This document shows, in pieces, positions 36,536-48,450 of a DNA stretch of 64,000 bases. How positions within the stretch are numbered: the first letter of the stretch is position 1; each line of letters opens with the position of its first letter. The notes beneath the pieces were generated by a model. It ran no database searches, was not told the DNA's origin, and was given only the letters and a program-made list of their open reading frames with translations. The translations under genes and the position numbers were made by a program. Source of the DNA: Margaritispora aquatica (taxonomy: Eukaryota; Ascomycota; Leotiomycetes; Helotiales; Discinellaceae). The stretch is from NCBI GenBank assembly GCA_007644065.1, contig VJWN01000020.1, positions 239,874 to 303,873 on the forward strand, read 5' to 3'.

Positions 36536-38284
36536 TTAGTTTGGGCATTGAGCCTGAACGTGACCCTATTGAATATGTCAGTGGCAGTTCGTGATCTACG
36601 AAGAGGTGACAACTCACGGGTTGCTTGCACTTGTAGCAAGTACGCTCGGAGCTGGTCTCGGATGGGCAATCTCTTGACAAGTGACCTGTTGAAAGTAAGT
36701 ATGGATATTGAAGCTTGGAGTGCAAGTTCAACTTACCGACTTCACCACAGTTGTAGCACTTCTGTCCCTGGGTGCAGTCTCTGGACATGTGTCCTATACG
36801 AGAGTCAGTTCATGTGTCGAAAAGAAATACTTGTTGGAAACAGCCAGTATCCCAGTTGGAACAGCCATTTTCAAACAGTCAGAGATACGTACCGAAACCA
36901 CCGCAGGAGTAGCTATACAAAATGTTAGATTGTGATCTCAAAGCAGGTTCTCAAGACCAGAAGAAACATGTAATGATTGAGGATATGAAGTCCTCAGAAC
37001 ATCATATCCAGCCAATCTCACAAGCGAGGAAGTTGAAGACTTACCAGGTGCTGCCACCACCACCTCCACGTCCACCACCGTATCCACCTTGGCCACCACC
37101 ATAGCCTCCTTGTTGACCACCGAATCCACCGCCACCTCCGTAGCCACCAGCCTCGGGGCAGTTGCGGGCAATGTGTCCGATCTTGGAGCACTTGTAGCAC
37201 TCTTGGGATCCACCACCACCACCGGATGAGTAACCACCGCCGCCACGTCCGGCACCCTCAGATGCTGGGTTGGTGCAATCACGGGAGATGTGTCCTGGTT
37301 GTCCGCACTAAGAGATGTTAGACCTGATCCATGGACTGATTTTTGCAGCTATTTACCTTGTAGCAGGTCTTGTCCTTTGGGCCTTCTGGGCATTCACGGC
37401 TCATATGTCCCTCACCTAAAAAGAATTAGCTTGGGGGAGATGGCTTAGGTCGTCGATAATTCGTACCTCCACAGTTGTAGCTAAACAGGGGTGAGCTGAT
37501 GGCAAGGCAAGAGATATTGGGACAAAAACTTACCACTTAGCTGGGCCACGGGTAGGGCAGTCACGAGCCTATAGTTGTTAGCAACATATATGTTTGATGT
37601 CAGGTCCGGTCTTACTTGGTGAGAAGCATCGCCACCTATCTTGGTATTAGCATTGAACTCGTCATAACAAAGTGGGCTGTGTGAGAGCTTGAACATGCAA
37701 GCGTTGGGGTAGGCATGATCCGCAATTGGTCGTGGAATATGTTGAAGGCTCGTCGACGTAGCCCGCGAGTATCCTTATGATTTCTTGCATCTTGAGGAAG
37801 CATGGGCAAGTCCATACTTGACAACTGCAATTTCCACACGTAAATTCTGCCCAGGGCCACTTAGCCATCTACATTTGGCACTGTAGATACTTGCAGGCCG
37901 GTTCTAGAGCAGATAGGTAGTGGCTGTCCAAGCTTGCCGCAGCGACAGGACAGATTCTGCTTTGCATGTGTGATATTGAACTGCTGCTGCAAGATTTCCC
38001 TTGGCCACTTGACTTCAGGCTCTTTGGTCAGGCAAAAGTCCATTGGCCACCGCACCACAACATGCGAGAAGCGTTTCCAGCTGGATCCGCATGAGAAAAG
38101 AGCGGCAGATCATCCTCTCCATGCTCGGCACGGACCGGACCAGCTGTTGCTTGGAAGAATGTAAAATGACAGATCGCAGGGTAGTGAATTGATGGATGGG
38201 TTTGTTGATCTTTTTTTTTGGTAGGAAAGGAAAAACCGTACAGTTGTAGCATCCTTGGGCACGTGGGGCTCCGCCGTAATCCAT
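36536..38284 (-). CDS. CCHC zinc-knuckle nucleic-acid-binding protein (Gis2/Byr3/CNBP family)
   Basis: Ten exons: 38242-38284, 37616-37635, 37534-37568, 37467-37480, 37357-37415, 37045-37307, 36893-36912, 36737-36793, 36618-36685, 36536-36565. They encode 202 residues with seven CX2CX4HX4C knuckles: [98 protein letters not shown]. Knuckles 3-5 are separated by Gly/Arg-rich linkers (RGG-like). Four exons are micro-exons (14, 20, 20 and 30 nt) and the first intron is 606 nt. Gis2/CNBP proteins bind mRNA and single-stranded G-rich sequence and act in translation and stress granules. Every knuckle is restored exactly by the splicing, so the model is well supported. Confidence 0.93.
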
Positions 38285-39462
38285 ATTTGCGTTGAAGGGA
38301 TTGTTTTCTGTAGGCGCAGATATTTATTAGAGATTGTTCTTGAATTTGCAGAAAGCATGGTGGGATGGTGGGGTTGAAGGCGAAGACGGTCAGGCCTTCC
38401 CAAGCTTGACTTACTTGAGTAGAAAGTTAAAGAACTGTACAAAGGTGCAGATCGAAGAATTCGGAATAGGATATGGAATCGACAAAGGATGCGAATTCCA
38501 AGATTTATGTATTGAGGTTTGCGAAGTTGTTGAAGTTGGAAAGAAACCTGTTGCCAGAAAAATCAGCTATGTGTGTTAGACGATCGCTAGCGCAGCAACC
38601 CTCCAAAAAAATCACTTTGGCGAGGCTATTGGATATTGGCAGCCCCATAGTGGGGTAAAAACAACGCTATGCATTAAGACTGGCACCCGCGACATAGCGG
38701 TCAGGAACCTCGAACAACAACGCAACGCGTAAGTAAGAAACAGGAAAGGTACGGAAATAGCTCGCAATGGCAAAGTGTCCGTTGTCGACGGTGTGTACTG
38801 TAAAGAAGAGCTAAGGCTATATGATGTGTTCTTACATGTGTTATTTATCCTCTCACCTATCTATGTTCTTAATTTCCCTACAATTCCATTTGTGTATCAT
38901 TCGAGCCTGCAGACCAATGTGCGACGATCAGGGCAAGGCTCTTCGATGTTGTGTAACTTACTCTGCATTGAGGTATCTTCTACTTCACACTTCACATTCC
39001 AGAGCCGTCATGTCTGGAGACATTATACAGTTCAGCTTTATCCTACTGAGCTGTGTTATGGAACCTCATGGCTGATTGAAGTGGGCGCAGTGCAGTATAC
39101 AATACTTCTATTGAAATGGACCTATCCATCTCCGTGGATACATGCGTCAATCTGCATACGCTCTATTATATGTGTTCGGGGGGGGCATTATCGAAGCAGG
39201 CGACCGCTGTCAATACCAGAACGTTGTAACGGCTGTTGTGTTGTTAAGATAGGAAGTTCTGGATCGCCATGATGGCCGTTTTATTTGGTAGAACTTCGAT
39301 GGCCAAGAATCTCTATGTTGTGCAGAGAAGTCGTACGCACTAGTGCACATCGCGCCCGAAGAATGAACCCATATTTGAAAGCTTGTATTGTGCTAAGATA
39401 GTTCGAGTGATCTGTCCTAGGTGGGAGCTAATTTGACCCTAGCTAAGGCAGGCAATATTCCT
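38285..39462. other. Intergenic spacer
   Basis: 1.2 kb upstream of the zinc-knuckle gene. A G-run occurs near 39178-39186. No gene supported. Confidence 0.5.
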
Positions 39463-40123
39463 CTACTTTCTTGTAGTCTTCCAATATTCATCGCTTTCCG
39501 TCATAACCACCTTGTCCATGCCTTCGACCGGCCCAATGATTTCGACATCCTTCTGCTGATCTAACAGGATGTCCCTTGTGTGCCACTTCATCGTGAAGTT
39601 CTCCTTGTTTCCAGGCCCAGTCAAGGTCGCGAGTTGTTCATTCGTTGCAGCATATACTACTCGACCGATATGTGCCCAATAAATTGTTGCAGAGCACATC
39701 GCGCATGGCTCCCAAGTGGAAACTAGAGTGCATTGCCAAAGATACTCCTTTGAGTAATGGGAATATGCCAATCGTGCAAGGGAGCTCTGCAAAAGAATCA
39801 GCTCTTCTTGTCCTTCGTACTGTCCACAATCTGATCTCGACGCAGATGGCATGACGTTATTGTGCCAATCATGTGGCAAAACCCACCTCTGCATGATTGA
39901 CCTGATCAATACTCTGATGCATCAGAAGTACAGTCTCGTTATCCGGTCCTAGTAGACAGGCTGCAAAGGGTCTCTTTCCAAACGTTACTGCCCTCCTCTG
40001 AATACCCAAACAACACTCAATACCCTTCTCAATCTGCGACTTCGTAATAGGAGTCCGCTCGGGGAAGAGATGGGGGGCGATCTCGCGAGCTGCGGAAGAG
40101 GTGAGTGCTGCTTCTGATGCCAT
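39463..40123 (-). CDS. CMP/dCMP-type zinc-dependent nucleoside deaminase
   Basis: Two exons, 39887-40123 and 39463-39786 (100 nt intron), give 186 residues. The zinc site is intact: His and the proton-shuttle Glu in VNHAE at the end of exon 1, and the Cys pair in STWEPCAMCSATIYW. The fold order (alpha-beta core, RRAVTFGKRPFAACLLGPDN, IGRVVYAATNEQLA) matches the cytidine/guanine/tRNA-adenosine deaminase superfamily. The base is not evident from sequence; the size and PCAMC signature suit guanine/CMP-like deaminases. Start MASEAALTSS was chosen; an in-frame ATG at 40186 would add 21 residues. Confidence 0.85.
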
Positions 40124-40609
40124 GATGTCTTGTTCTTGCTGTTCTGAATTAGTCTTGACAGCGTAGGTGTAGCAATTGGCCTGCAACTTACCTGCAACGC
40201 TTTACTAGATATGTATGTAAATATCAAGAATGGCGTTGCAGGCAGCGGTTTGGGCACTTGTTTTGTTGATCGATGGCGGGACAAGAGTGGGAAATGGACC
40301 ATTGTCGTGATAATCTTGTAGGCGAACACCGATGTGAAGGTGGGGTAATGTATCTCTGAAGGCCGACGGAAGTCTTCTTTGCGGCATGCTGCGAATGCCA
40401 TTATCTCGAAACAATCCAACAAGAATGTCAAGGATATGCTGGTTCTCGAAGTTAGAAGATCCAACGAGGGTTTGCAGATGTGTTGAACAATCGTTCAATG
40501 ACCTCGCTGTCTTATGTTCTCCTCCGTACAGTTTCAATTTTTTTTCCTGTTGCTCGATTATTATCTCATAGTATACATTACTTCGTTTTTCGTATATGTC
40601 TTACATGAA
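40124..40609. other. Spacer between kelch stop and deaminase
   Basis: About 490 bp; only shadow frames. Confidence 0.5.
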
Positions 40610-41956
40610 TCATTCGATTCTGAGTATCCATCCGTCACTCTCTCGCTCATTCTTTCCATTCAAGCCACCCCACAGCAAGATGCTACTCGGATCTAGATCA
40701 CCCAATGTCGAACTTGCGAACCAACCTCTCTCGGATGGTACTAGAGTTCTAACATCGTCTCCCTCGACTCCCTCAGCATCTGCAACTTGCATAGCACTCC
40801 ATATACCCTCGCCAGTCTCTCGACCAAGAGCTTGCCATGTTGCATCTTTAAAACTGGCGGCAGTCATACCTTGAGGTGGACACTGGAACGCCCAAATGTC
40901 TCCCCAGAATTTGCCAGCACCTTCATGGCCTTGACTGCTAGGATCTCTTTCTCCCAGGAATAGGACCAAATACTCTCGGCCCATTCCAGTGGTGATTGCC
41001 TGCAGTCCAGCCACACTCCTGTTTCCAGGGCAGGTCATACTCTCCTCCTTGAAGTTCAATGTTTCCCATTGACCCTTCTTTGCAACAAGTCCAGCTTCGG
41101 AAACCCCACTCATGTCATCAAATGTATCCAGGCCAAGCTCTAGGATATCGAGATACCCTCCTTCCTCGTCTTCACCATTGAAGCCACCATATCGATAGAT
41201 TCGCTGCTTCGATATGGCAAGTGAAGTTCCGCCTCTAGGCTTGCCAGGAGCCTTAGGATATTCTTTCCAGGTTCGGTCTCTGACATCAAACCCCCATATA
41301 TCGTTGGTTCTACCACTAAGTGGGCATCCCGCATGTACGAAGAATGTGCCATATCCGCCCTTCTCCTCGTCAGTTTGTGCAGCTTCAGCAATCTTACCTG
41401 CTTTAGGTTCCTCAGTAGCTTGATCACACTTCACACTCTGCATGTTGGCAGGAGCAGGTCTGTCAATGGCGACACTAGAGTGGTATGATCGAGCCTCTGG
41501 GAAAGGTGTGCCGGGCATAGGGTCCAGGTATGTCCAAGAATCAGATCGGGTGTCGTATATCCACACTCGTCCCTTTTCTTCCAACGGTTTCATGTCTTTC
41601 CCTCCTCTGCCACCAAAGACAAATATCCTCTCCCCAATCACTCCAGCTGTATGTCCAACTCTCTTCTCAGGTACCTCGCCGCCATTGATCTCGGGCTTGG
41701 CTGGAATATTTTTGTAATCTGTTGAGGAAAGGTCGCTGTATGGCAAAGTCACAACGTGCATGTCATTATCAACCGGTTCCCTTGGAGTGATTTCTCCGCC
41801 AAATATGTATGCTCGGCCTGCAATGACGGACAAAGTGTGTGATGAACGGGGTATCTTTTCCGCCTTGATTTGCTCCCACTTGCCCTTGACAGGGTGTGTA
41901 TTTTGAAAGAGACCTTTGATAATTGTGGCGGTTGTTACTGCCAGTTCTGTAGCCAT
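40610..41956 (-). CDS. Kelch-repeat beta-propeller protein
   Basis: A single intronless exon of 448 residues. Kelch blades are marked by repeated GG doublets followed by Tyr/Trp spacing: SHTLSVIAGRAYIFGGEITP, GHTAGVIGERIFVFGGRGGK, RVWIYDTRSDSWTYLDPMPG, GTSLAISKQRIYRYGGFNGE, EYLVLFLGERDPSS and LDPSSILLWGGLNGKNE near the C-terminus. No catalytic residues of galactose oxidase and no signal peptide, so a cytosolic scaffold or an epithiospecifier/nitrile-specifier-like propeller is likely. It is divergently transcribed from OMA1, 521 bp apart. Confidence 0.88.
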   Translation of the reverse strand: MATELAVTTATIIKGLFQNTHPVKGKWEQIKAEKIPRSSHTLSVIAGRAYIFGGEITPREPVDNDMHVVTLPYSDLSSTDYKNIPAKPEINGGEVPEKRVGHTAGVIGERIFVFGGRGGKDMKPLEEKGRVWIYDTRSDSWTYLDPMPGTPFPEARSYHSSVAIDRPAPANMQSVKCDQATEEPKAGKIAEAAQTDEEKGGYGTFFVHAGCPLSGRTNDIWGFDVRDRTWKEYPKAPGKPRGGTSLAISKQRIYRYGGFNGEDEEGGYLDILELGLDTFDDMSGVSEAGLVAKKGQWETLNFKEESMTCPGNRSVAGLQAITTGMGREYLVLFLGERDPSSQGHEGAGKFWGDIWAFQCPPQGMTAASFKDATWQALGRETGEGIWSAMQVADAEGVEGDDVRTLVPSERGWFASSTLGDLDPSSILLWGGLNGKNERESDGWILRIE

Positions 41957-42477
41957 ATTGAAAACTGAGATGTGCGATTCTAGGATAAATGTCGAGAAAG
42001 AGAGGAATGGATTGGTATTTATGGAATTATGGAGTGAAAAGGAGGGGGAGGGGAAGTGGCATGCTTTATTTCAAGAGCTTCAAGCACCTTGATGAGGGCG
42101 CCCATCAAGGCGGGGCATGACCGCATGGGCCGAAGCAACCTTGACGTCTGCTCGCTCCACAATCTGTGCAGGTATAGACATAGGCATACCGAACAACTTA
42201 TTCATAGACCTCTCAAGTGTCTCAATCATAGCTGAAACTCAATTGTCGTATCAATTTCATGATGTACTATTTGCAGTGAATCTGCCGACAAAATGTCAAT
42301 TGAAAGTATGCCTTTGGTTGAGTTGCAGTGATCGTGCCTGGCTTGGAGGTGAAGATACCTAAATTGTGCCTTTTCTTACCTTAAGTCTCGATCCTGACAA
42401 CTTCCTGTTAGAGTTTGACAAGCTTTCTTACAGTCATTCATGTGAATTACTCCTCACATATATATCTTTTCAATAAG
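41957..42477. other. Shared divergent promoter region, kelch gene / OMA1
   Basis: Head-to-head spacing of 521 bp with TATATATC at 42459-42466, just upstream of the OMA1 ATG. Confidence 0.5.
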
Positions 42478-43803
42478 ATGATTCAACGATCGTTCTTCCA
42501 GGCTCCAAAAGCCCTATCTCGAAGCTCTTTACGGACGTTGCGATGTAGCCCTTGTGTTGCCAGAGTCCCGATCTCCTCAACAAAGCACCTTGCAAAACCT
42601 GTGGCATTGTCACGAAGCTTCTCTCAATTTCAGCCTTTGCACAATGATCCAAGGCATCTCCGCCGAGTCAAGCACATCCGTTACGATCCAAGAGAGGTCG
42701 CATACGCGAAGCCTCTTATCCATACCGAGACGATCCGGGAAGTGCTAGGAGGCAGAGGATTCAAAGTCATCATTGCCCTCATCTGCGGAGCTGGTGTTGT
42801 CTTCTATGTAGTCAATAGGGAGGATGTTCCTGTCTCGGGGAGAAGGAGATTCAACTGCGTTAGTGAGGAAATGGAACGAGCGGATGGTGAACAGAGTTAT
42901 CAGTTGATCATGAGGCAATACGAAGGTAGTATTTTGCCTCAGTGGGATCCTAGGGTACGGCAAGTAATGAGAATTATGAACCGTTTAATTCCTGCTTCTG
43001 GGATTGAGAATGGCGACTGGGAGATTCATGTAATCCAATCCGATGGTAAGTCATTTCGACCTCGTCTTGAATTTTCTTGTGAATATAGCTGACTTCCACA
43101 GAATGTAATGCTTTTGTCATACCTGGTGGGAAGGTTTTTGTATTTACGGGGTTGTTCAATGTGGCTCAATCCGAGGATGGTATGGCCGCAGTACTGGGGC
43201 ATGTAAGTGCTCACTTTATTGTGTAGGATATTGTCCAAATTGCTTCTCTAAACCTCAACCGGTTTGTCAACTTAGCTAATGAAAAATAGGAGATAGCCCA
43301 CAATCAAGCACATCATATGGCAGAGCAAATGAGTAGCCGAATACTCCTCCTCCCTCTTCGCTACCTATTCATCTTTCTCGATGCAACGGGGTTTACAGCA
43401 GGTATTGGTCAATTAATAGGACCCCTCATCGTAAATTATGGCATTGCTCTCCCAGCATCACGTGTTCAAGAGAGCGAGGCCGATTATATCGGTCTGTTGA
43501 TGATGGCTAGAGCTTGTTATAATCCTGAAGCTGCTGTAGGATTGTGGGAGAGGATGGAAAAGGCAGCCGCTGGTGGCAGTGGCCCGCAATGGCTGTCCAC
43601 TCACCCCTCTGTGAGTTTACAATATGCAGATATTGATTAATTATATGCTAATTTGATAGTAGAACACGAACAGGATAGGTTCCATCCAAAAATGGCTCCC
43701 AGAGGCCGAGGAGGCGAGGAACAACAGCGAGTGCTCGACCACAATAGGGTATATGCAAGACTTTCAGAGAAAGGTTATAGATCCTTGGGCATCATTCAGA
43801 TGA
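42478..43803 (+). CDS. OMA1: Mitochondrial metalloendopeptidase OMA1 (M48 family)
   Basis: Four exons, 42478-43045, 43102-43202, 43290-43610 and 43663-43803, give 376 residues. The N-terminus is Arg/Ser-rich and lacks acidic residues (MIQRSFFQAPKALSRSSLRT), a mitochondrial presequence; a membrane helix (FKVIIALICGAGVVFYVV) follows near residue 100. The zinc motif HEIAH sits in GHEIAHNQAHH, split exactly between exons 2 and 3, with the third ligand Glu in RVQESEADYIGLLMM and the M48 substrate wall in ECNAFVIPGGKVFVFTGLF. Oma1 is the inner-membrane stress protease that cleaves OPA1/Mgm1-type and other substrates when membrane potential falls. Confidence 0.93.
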
Positions 43804-45537
43804 TTTCTTACTTGTTTGAATTTGTACTTCTATGGATTTCCCAGCACGGTGTTTGGATACTAGGCGTTGGTTGTGGTTGTTAGAGACACCGCTCATACCC
43901 GGAGGAAGCATTTTAGTATTACCTCCACGCGAAGCTTCATGTCTCATTGCCTCTGTATCTATTACAAGAAGATTCCTTGCAGCACCTTTCCGCTCATCTC
44001 AATATGTTATCATGCATGTGCTCTGTGCTATTGACATGGACGAGCTGTACCATCATGTGAGAGCCTTGCCTCAATCAAGATGCCTCTTCTGTTAGGCATG
44101 TTTCAGGAGAGAATGACTACCATCGAGTTTACCTCGCCCATCAGGTCATATGTTTGCTTGTGAAATCCTCTTATGGTTACAAAACAGCCTAATCTCGAAA
44201 AACATAAAACAATAACGCAAGGCTTGACCTTGAGCATCAAATTGACCTTCATTTTATTCTCCTGGCAAGTTGCAGGCCTCCGGACTTGAACTGTGGGCTG
44301 GTTTGCAGGCTGGGTGGGGGAACTGTGTTGAACCCAATGTTTTTTTTTTTCGGGAGGGAGGTGTTGTGCTTGTGAAGATTTAGTTGGTGCAAATTTGAAG
44401 GTTGTGCTTTGGGCTTGAGGGGGAGAGGCTTGGTGCGTGTGGATGTTTGGCATTATGGGAATCGTTCGATAGCGAGAGCGCTTAGAGGTGAAGGGATACA
44501 ATGTCATGGCGCTTTTTCGCTGTCAAACATTTGATACCTACACTATCCGCCTGGAATGTTAATTTTCCTATCTAATAGGCGCAGGAACACAGTACCGCAA
44601 AAATCCATCTATTTCCTTCTAGCTTGAGAGTCCAGCAAACTCATACCTTCCCTCAGGATGTCAAACGACTGCTCCCACTGACCTCGCTTCCCATGAGATA
44701 GCACTTTGAGCGGTTTGCCATGACTCTTGCTCCTAGCTTGCAAGCTATAGTTCTTCTATAGCTCTTCTTGCTCAGGGGAAAGAGGAGAGGGAGAGCTTTG
44801 AGCATGCGTCACTATGGGAGGTGAATTTACGAGCTTGTGACGCGAGTTCAACTTCTTGGTTGAAGTACGAGAGGGGCTTTGAGTTCCGTGATATAACTCC
44901 ATCATTGCTATCTGCAATCATCCGTCTGCCAGCAACTCGATCTCCCTCTCACTTATGCTTGTTTGCCTGGGGTGATAAGTATGCGATGAGTGTTCCATCT
45001 CATCATACTGACATACCCATCACTTAATCTTGTGCTGCTCTGCTTTTGCCCTCCAGCATAGCATGGCACACCACACCACCAGTGCACTTGCCCGTTAGCA
45101 TGCGAGTTGACATCTCATAAACTTCATAGATCTCGATTCACGACTTAAATACCTACCTACCTGCGCTGTACCTAAAATCACACCATCCCTGCCCCCCAAA
45201 ACAGAACATTGAAGATGCATTCTTTGCCGGTGTAAAACTAATTCGTTATTATCGATGTAACTTAAGTCGGGCGAGTTGGAATTGAAATTGTGGGTGGGAA
45301 AGTGGAGAAAATTTGACCTCGAATTCGAGAGCCGGGTATCTAGCTAGGTGGGTATCTTTCTACAGACAGACAACCGAATGATGAAATGACCAATCATCCA
45401 TCGCCCGCTCATCTTGAGCATACCCGATCTTCCTGATCACTCCTGTCTCTCTATCCTCTTCCCCTCGGTCCCCGACACCCGTAGTCGAACAACGAGAAAA
45501 AAGAATACCCAACGCAACGCCGAGAGAAAGCATCCAT
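43804..45537. other. Intergenic spacer between convergent genes
   Basis: 1.7 kb. A 134-codon minus frame (44103-44507) with a Pro/Gln/Lys-rich composition is unsupported. No gene assigned. Confidence 0.45.
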
Positions 45538-47068
45538 CTAGTTAGATTTCCCATTCGCCTTAGCCTTGCCATTGGTCTTCGCTGCTCCGTTCGCGTATCC
45601 GTTTGCGTGGCCGTTTGCGTGGCCGTTTGCGTGGCCATTTGCGTGGCCATTGCCGTTAACAGGGACGGACTCGGCCTTGCCAACACTGCCATCAATGAGG
45701 AGACCTACAGGCCAGGCGAAGCTGGCGCCGATGGGTTGACCTGCTTCTTCCGAGGTGAGGTATTCGACTAGAGCGATAACTGTTGGATTATCAGTTTTGA
45801 TTCTAAAGGAAGAAATAAAGGTAGACTAGATATCAAGGGGGATAGGGAATGGGTACGTACAGATATAGGCCCCAACACCGGTAAATGCATGCCACCAGCC
45901 ATGCAGCTCAAAGATGAAAGACCACGGCATGCCGATACTGCGCTTGAAAGTCGTCAAAGAGCCACAGATAGCGTTGTCGATGTTCCAGATACCAAAGCCA
46001 GTCACGAAGATGACTGACGAATTATTAGCCAGATCTCAAACACAAAAGAAGAAAACCATACTCGAGCCCCAAGTGCAGAGTTTCATGATTTCAGAAGCGA
46101 TTTCTGGGTTCTTAATTCGCTTGGAAATTACGCTGCGAGTTTTGACACCGATGATTGCGATCATGAGGCCTGGGTGTAGTGTTAGTGGTGTAAGGGATGA
46201 GGTAGAAGGAGGGCTGGGGTGAGTTACCGAAGAGGACGGAGTGCATGGTGATTTCATCCATGTAGCAATGCCATGTGCTGAAGATGGTCATGAATGCAGT
46301 GATTCCTACACCTGCTAGGACGGTCGTGGTGACTGATTTGTCGAATGTGAAGACACGATGCATGACAGTGGCTGATGCAATGAGCATTGATAAGTCGTCG
46401 CCTGGGATGGGTTAGCAACCCAGTCATTCAGTTTAGAAGACAGATTATCTGCTGTCCTCGAATACTGATCCAGAGCAAGGAAGCTCCGCTTTGTATATTG
46501 CGAGTAGATAGAGGACAGAGAACTTACACCATTGTGTATAATTCTTCATGGTGGCATGGAAAAGGAATGATCCAACACCAACACTCGCAAGACCAAGGTA
46601 AGGAAAGTTTCTCAGGATAGCATCAGGTCGGTTCTTGTTGCCCTTGATACCATGGTATGCGTAATAGACTGGTGAAAGTTAGTTATATTCTTGACCTCCC
46701 TTTCAAGCAAAAAGTCCAATGACCCGACAGCATGCAAACCACCACAAACAAAAGCCAACATACTCCGCGTGGCAAAAACAACATAAACTTACTGTAGATC
46801 AAGTTCGAAAACGTGTTGATGAATTCAGCAATATATTGCGTAAGGATGTAATCCTAAAGTGGGCTGTCAATACCCCGTGACTTCTCATTGTTACAGCGGA
46901 TTTGATATCCAGCAATAGAGAAATCCATACCTCTTCACAAAAACTGCAAAACAACAGATCAGCTTCAACTCTGTTCAAAATTCTGAAAATGTCTTACTTT
47001 GCTTGCGCACTCATTTCGCCCCAGAAAGGGGTATGGGCATGTTGCCGATATGGCCAAGAGATAGCCAT
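45538..47068 (-). CDS. Alkaline ceramidase (Ydc1/Ypc1 family)
   Basis: Eight exons: 46998-47068, 46931-46943, 46793-46853, 46528-46668, 46228-46401, 46062-46169, 45861-46013, 45538-45779. They give 320 residues. Exon 2 is 13 nt and supplies NFCEED, preceding DYILTQYIAEFINTF. The catalytic zinc/His motifs of the CREST superfamily are present: LFHATMKNYTQWCDD, TWHCYMDEITMHSV and ELHGWWHAFTGVGAYI, embedded in about seven TM helices. The C-terminus is a low-complexity NGHA repeat then KTNGKAKANGKSN, lumenal or cytosolic. Alkaline ceramidases hydrolyse (dihydro/phyto)ceramide to sphingoid base and fatty acid in the ER/Golgi. Confidence 0.93.
45589..45648. repeat. 12-bp coding minisatellite in the ceramidase C-terminus
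   Basis: Five tandem copies of GTTTGCGTGGCC (or one-base variants) on the plus strand, encoding N-G-H-A repeats in the minus-strand gene. Length multiples of 12 keep the frame, so copy number can vary without disrupting the gene. Confidence 0.9.
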
Positions 47069-48450
47069 CTCAAAGGTTACCTTAAGTGGAGTTGGCGAGA
47101 TAGTCTTTGAATTGCGAACGTCGAAGAAGGATTGCGAATGTGAATGACGAATTTCTCGAAGAATAAGACTTTGGAAAATGAATGAATCCTAAATATGAAG
47201 GACAACGAGATATCTTCAGGTTTCAACTTTTCCTTGCTGTTTCCCCTCCATACCAAGTCGAAGGCGAAGAAAAAGGTACCGTAGCCAACTAACGATCAAG
47301 CGCCCGCTACGCGACAGAACAGTCTTCTTTTTTCCAGTCGATTGCGAGCTACGATGAGGCGATAGCAATACGGTCTCGCGCAGAACAGAGACGAGATGGT
47401 GGTTTGAAGACTTTCTTCTTCTTGTCTTTCTCTGCTTCTTCTGCTTCTAGGAGACGGCTGGAACAACACGCCTTCGTCCCAATTCATTCTACTCGCTCAG
47501 CCCAGCCCAGCCAAATCCCACTCATCATATATGGAGCGGCGGTACATATATCCTGCTTTTGAGGGGTCTAGATGCATGAGCGAGGGAAGAAGTGTGGCAT
47601 CTCAAGCTACCTCTCTCTCTCACTAGAGTCACTGCCAGTCTATTCGCTGCTCAGCTGGACATGCCTATGAGCCCATCATGCTCCCTTGGCAGCTGCTTTG
47701 GAGGCAACGTTAGGCAATGTTCACTCAGTTTTCTCGATGCGTGAGGCCGGCTTGGGCTCCGGTCCCGCTGGATTGTGAGGAATGCATGTGTCAGTCGGGT
47801 CTCATCGTTCTCGATGGGCAACCATAGCACGTAGTGTGCTGTTCTGACGGGTTGAGAGTGGAAGGTCTTTGGAGAGAATGGAGGGTTATTGGAGGAGGAG
47901 TATGACGAGTTACAGGTTTTGGGTATTTATCCTTGATGCGAGTGGGTGGGTGGGAGATCAGCCGGTTGGCTTTCAGACTTCGTACCTTGGACCCTGAAGT
48001 GAGGTGAGGTCCCTGAAGACCCTGAAGGTTTTTGGTTGGATAGTTGCTGGTGTGAGGACGGAAGTGTCAGAACTTTGTCCGAATGTTGGCTTGAGCGATA
48101 ATCCGAAGAGAGATGTGGAGTGACATATTCGAGTGTTCACATACATATATAGTGCTGTGTAATAAGTCCAACATTTGTTTCCTTTCAACCATTTTCAATT
48201 GCTGTGCTTCTATCGTTGCTCAGCTGTTGATGAAAAAGCTCGAATATTATAATGCATAACAATCACAATGATAAAGCATGGTTGATAATATTAATAGGCC
48301 GTTTGGAGATATATACTACGACTATCTCAATGTATTTGCTTACTGAGAACCCCAAAAGGAGACGTATTTCGACAAAATTTGGAGTAAGCTCTATATATTC
48401 CAGTGTTTCCTCTTTCTTCACATCAAGTATCCTTGCAAGGATGTCTTAAC
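47069..48450. other. Intergenic, ceramidase upstream region
   Basis: 1.4 kb, no gene recognised. CTTCTTCTTG-type pyrimidine runs near 47413-47447. Confidence 0.5.

Noticed and set aside
44103..44507. 134-codon minus-strand frame with Pro/Gln/Lys-rich start
   Set aside because: Does have an ATG, but the C-terminal half is random-looking and no splice sites or motifs support it.
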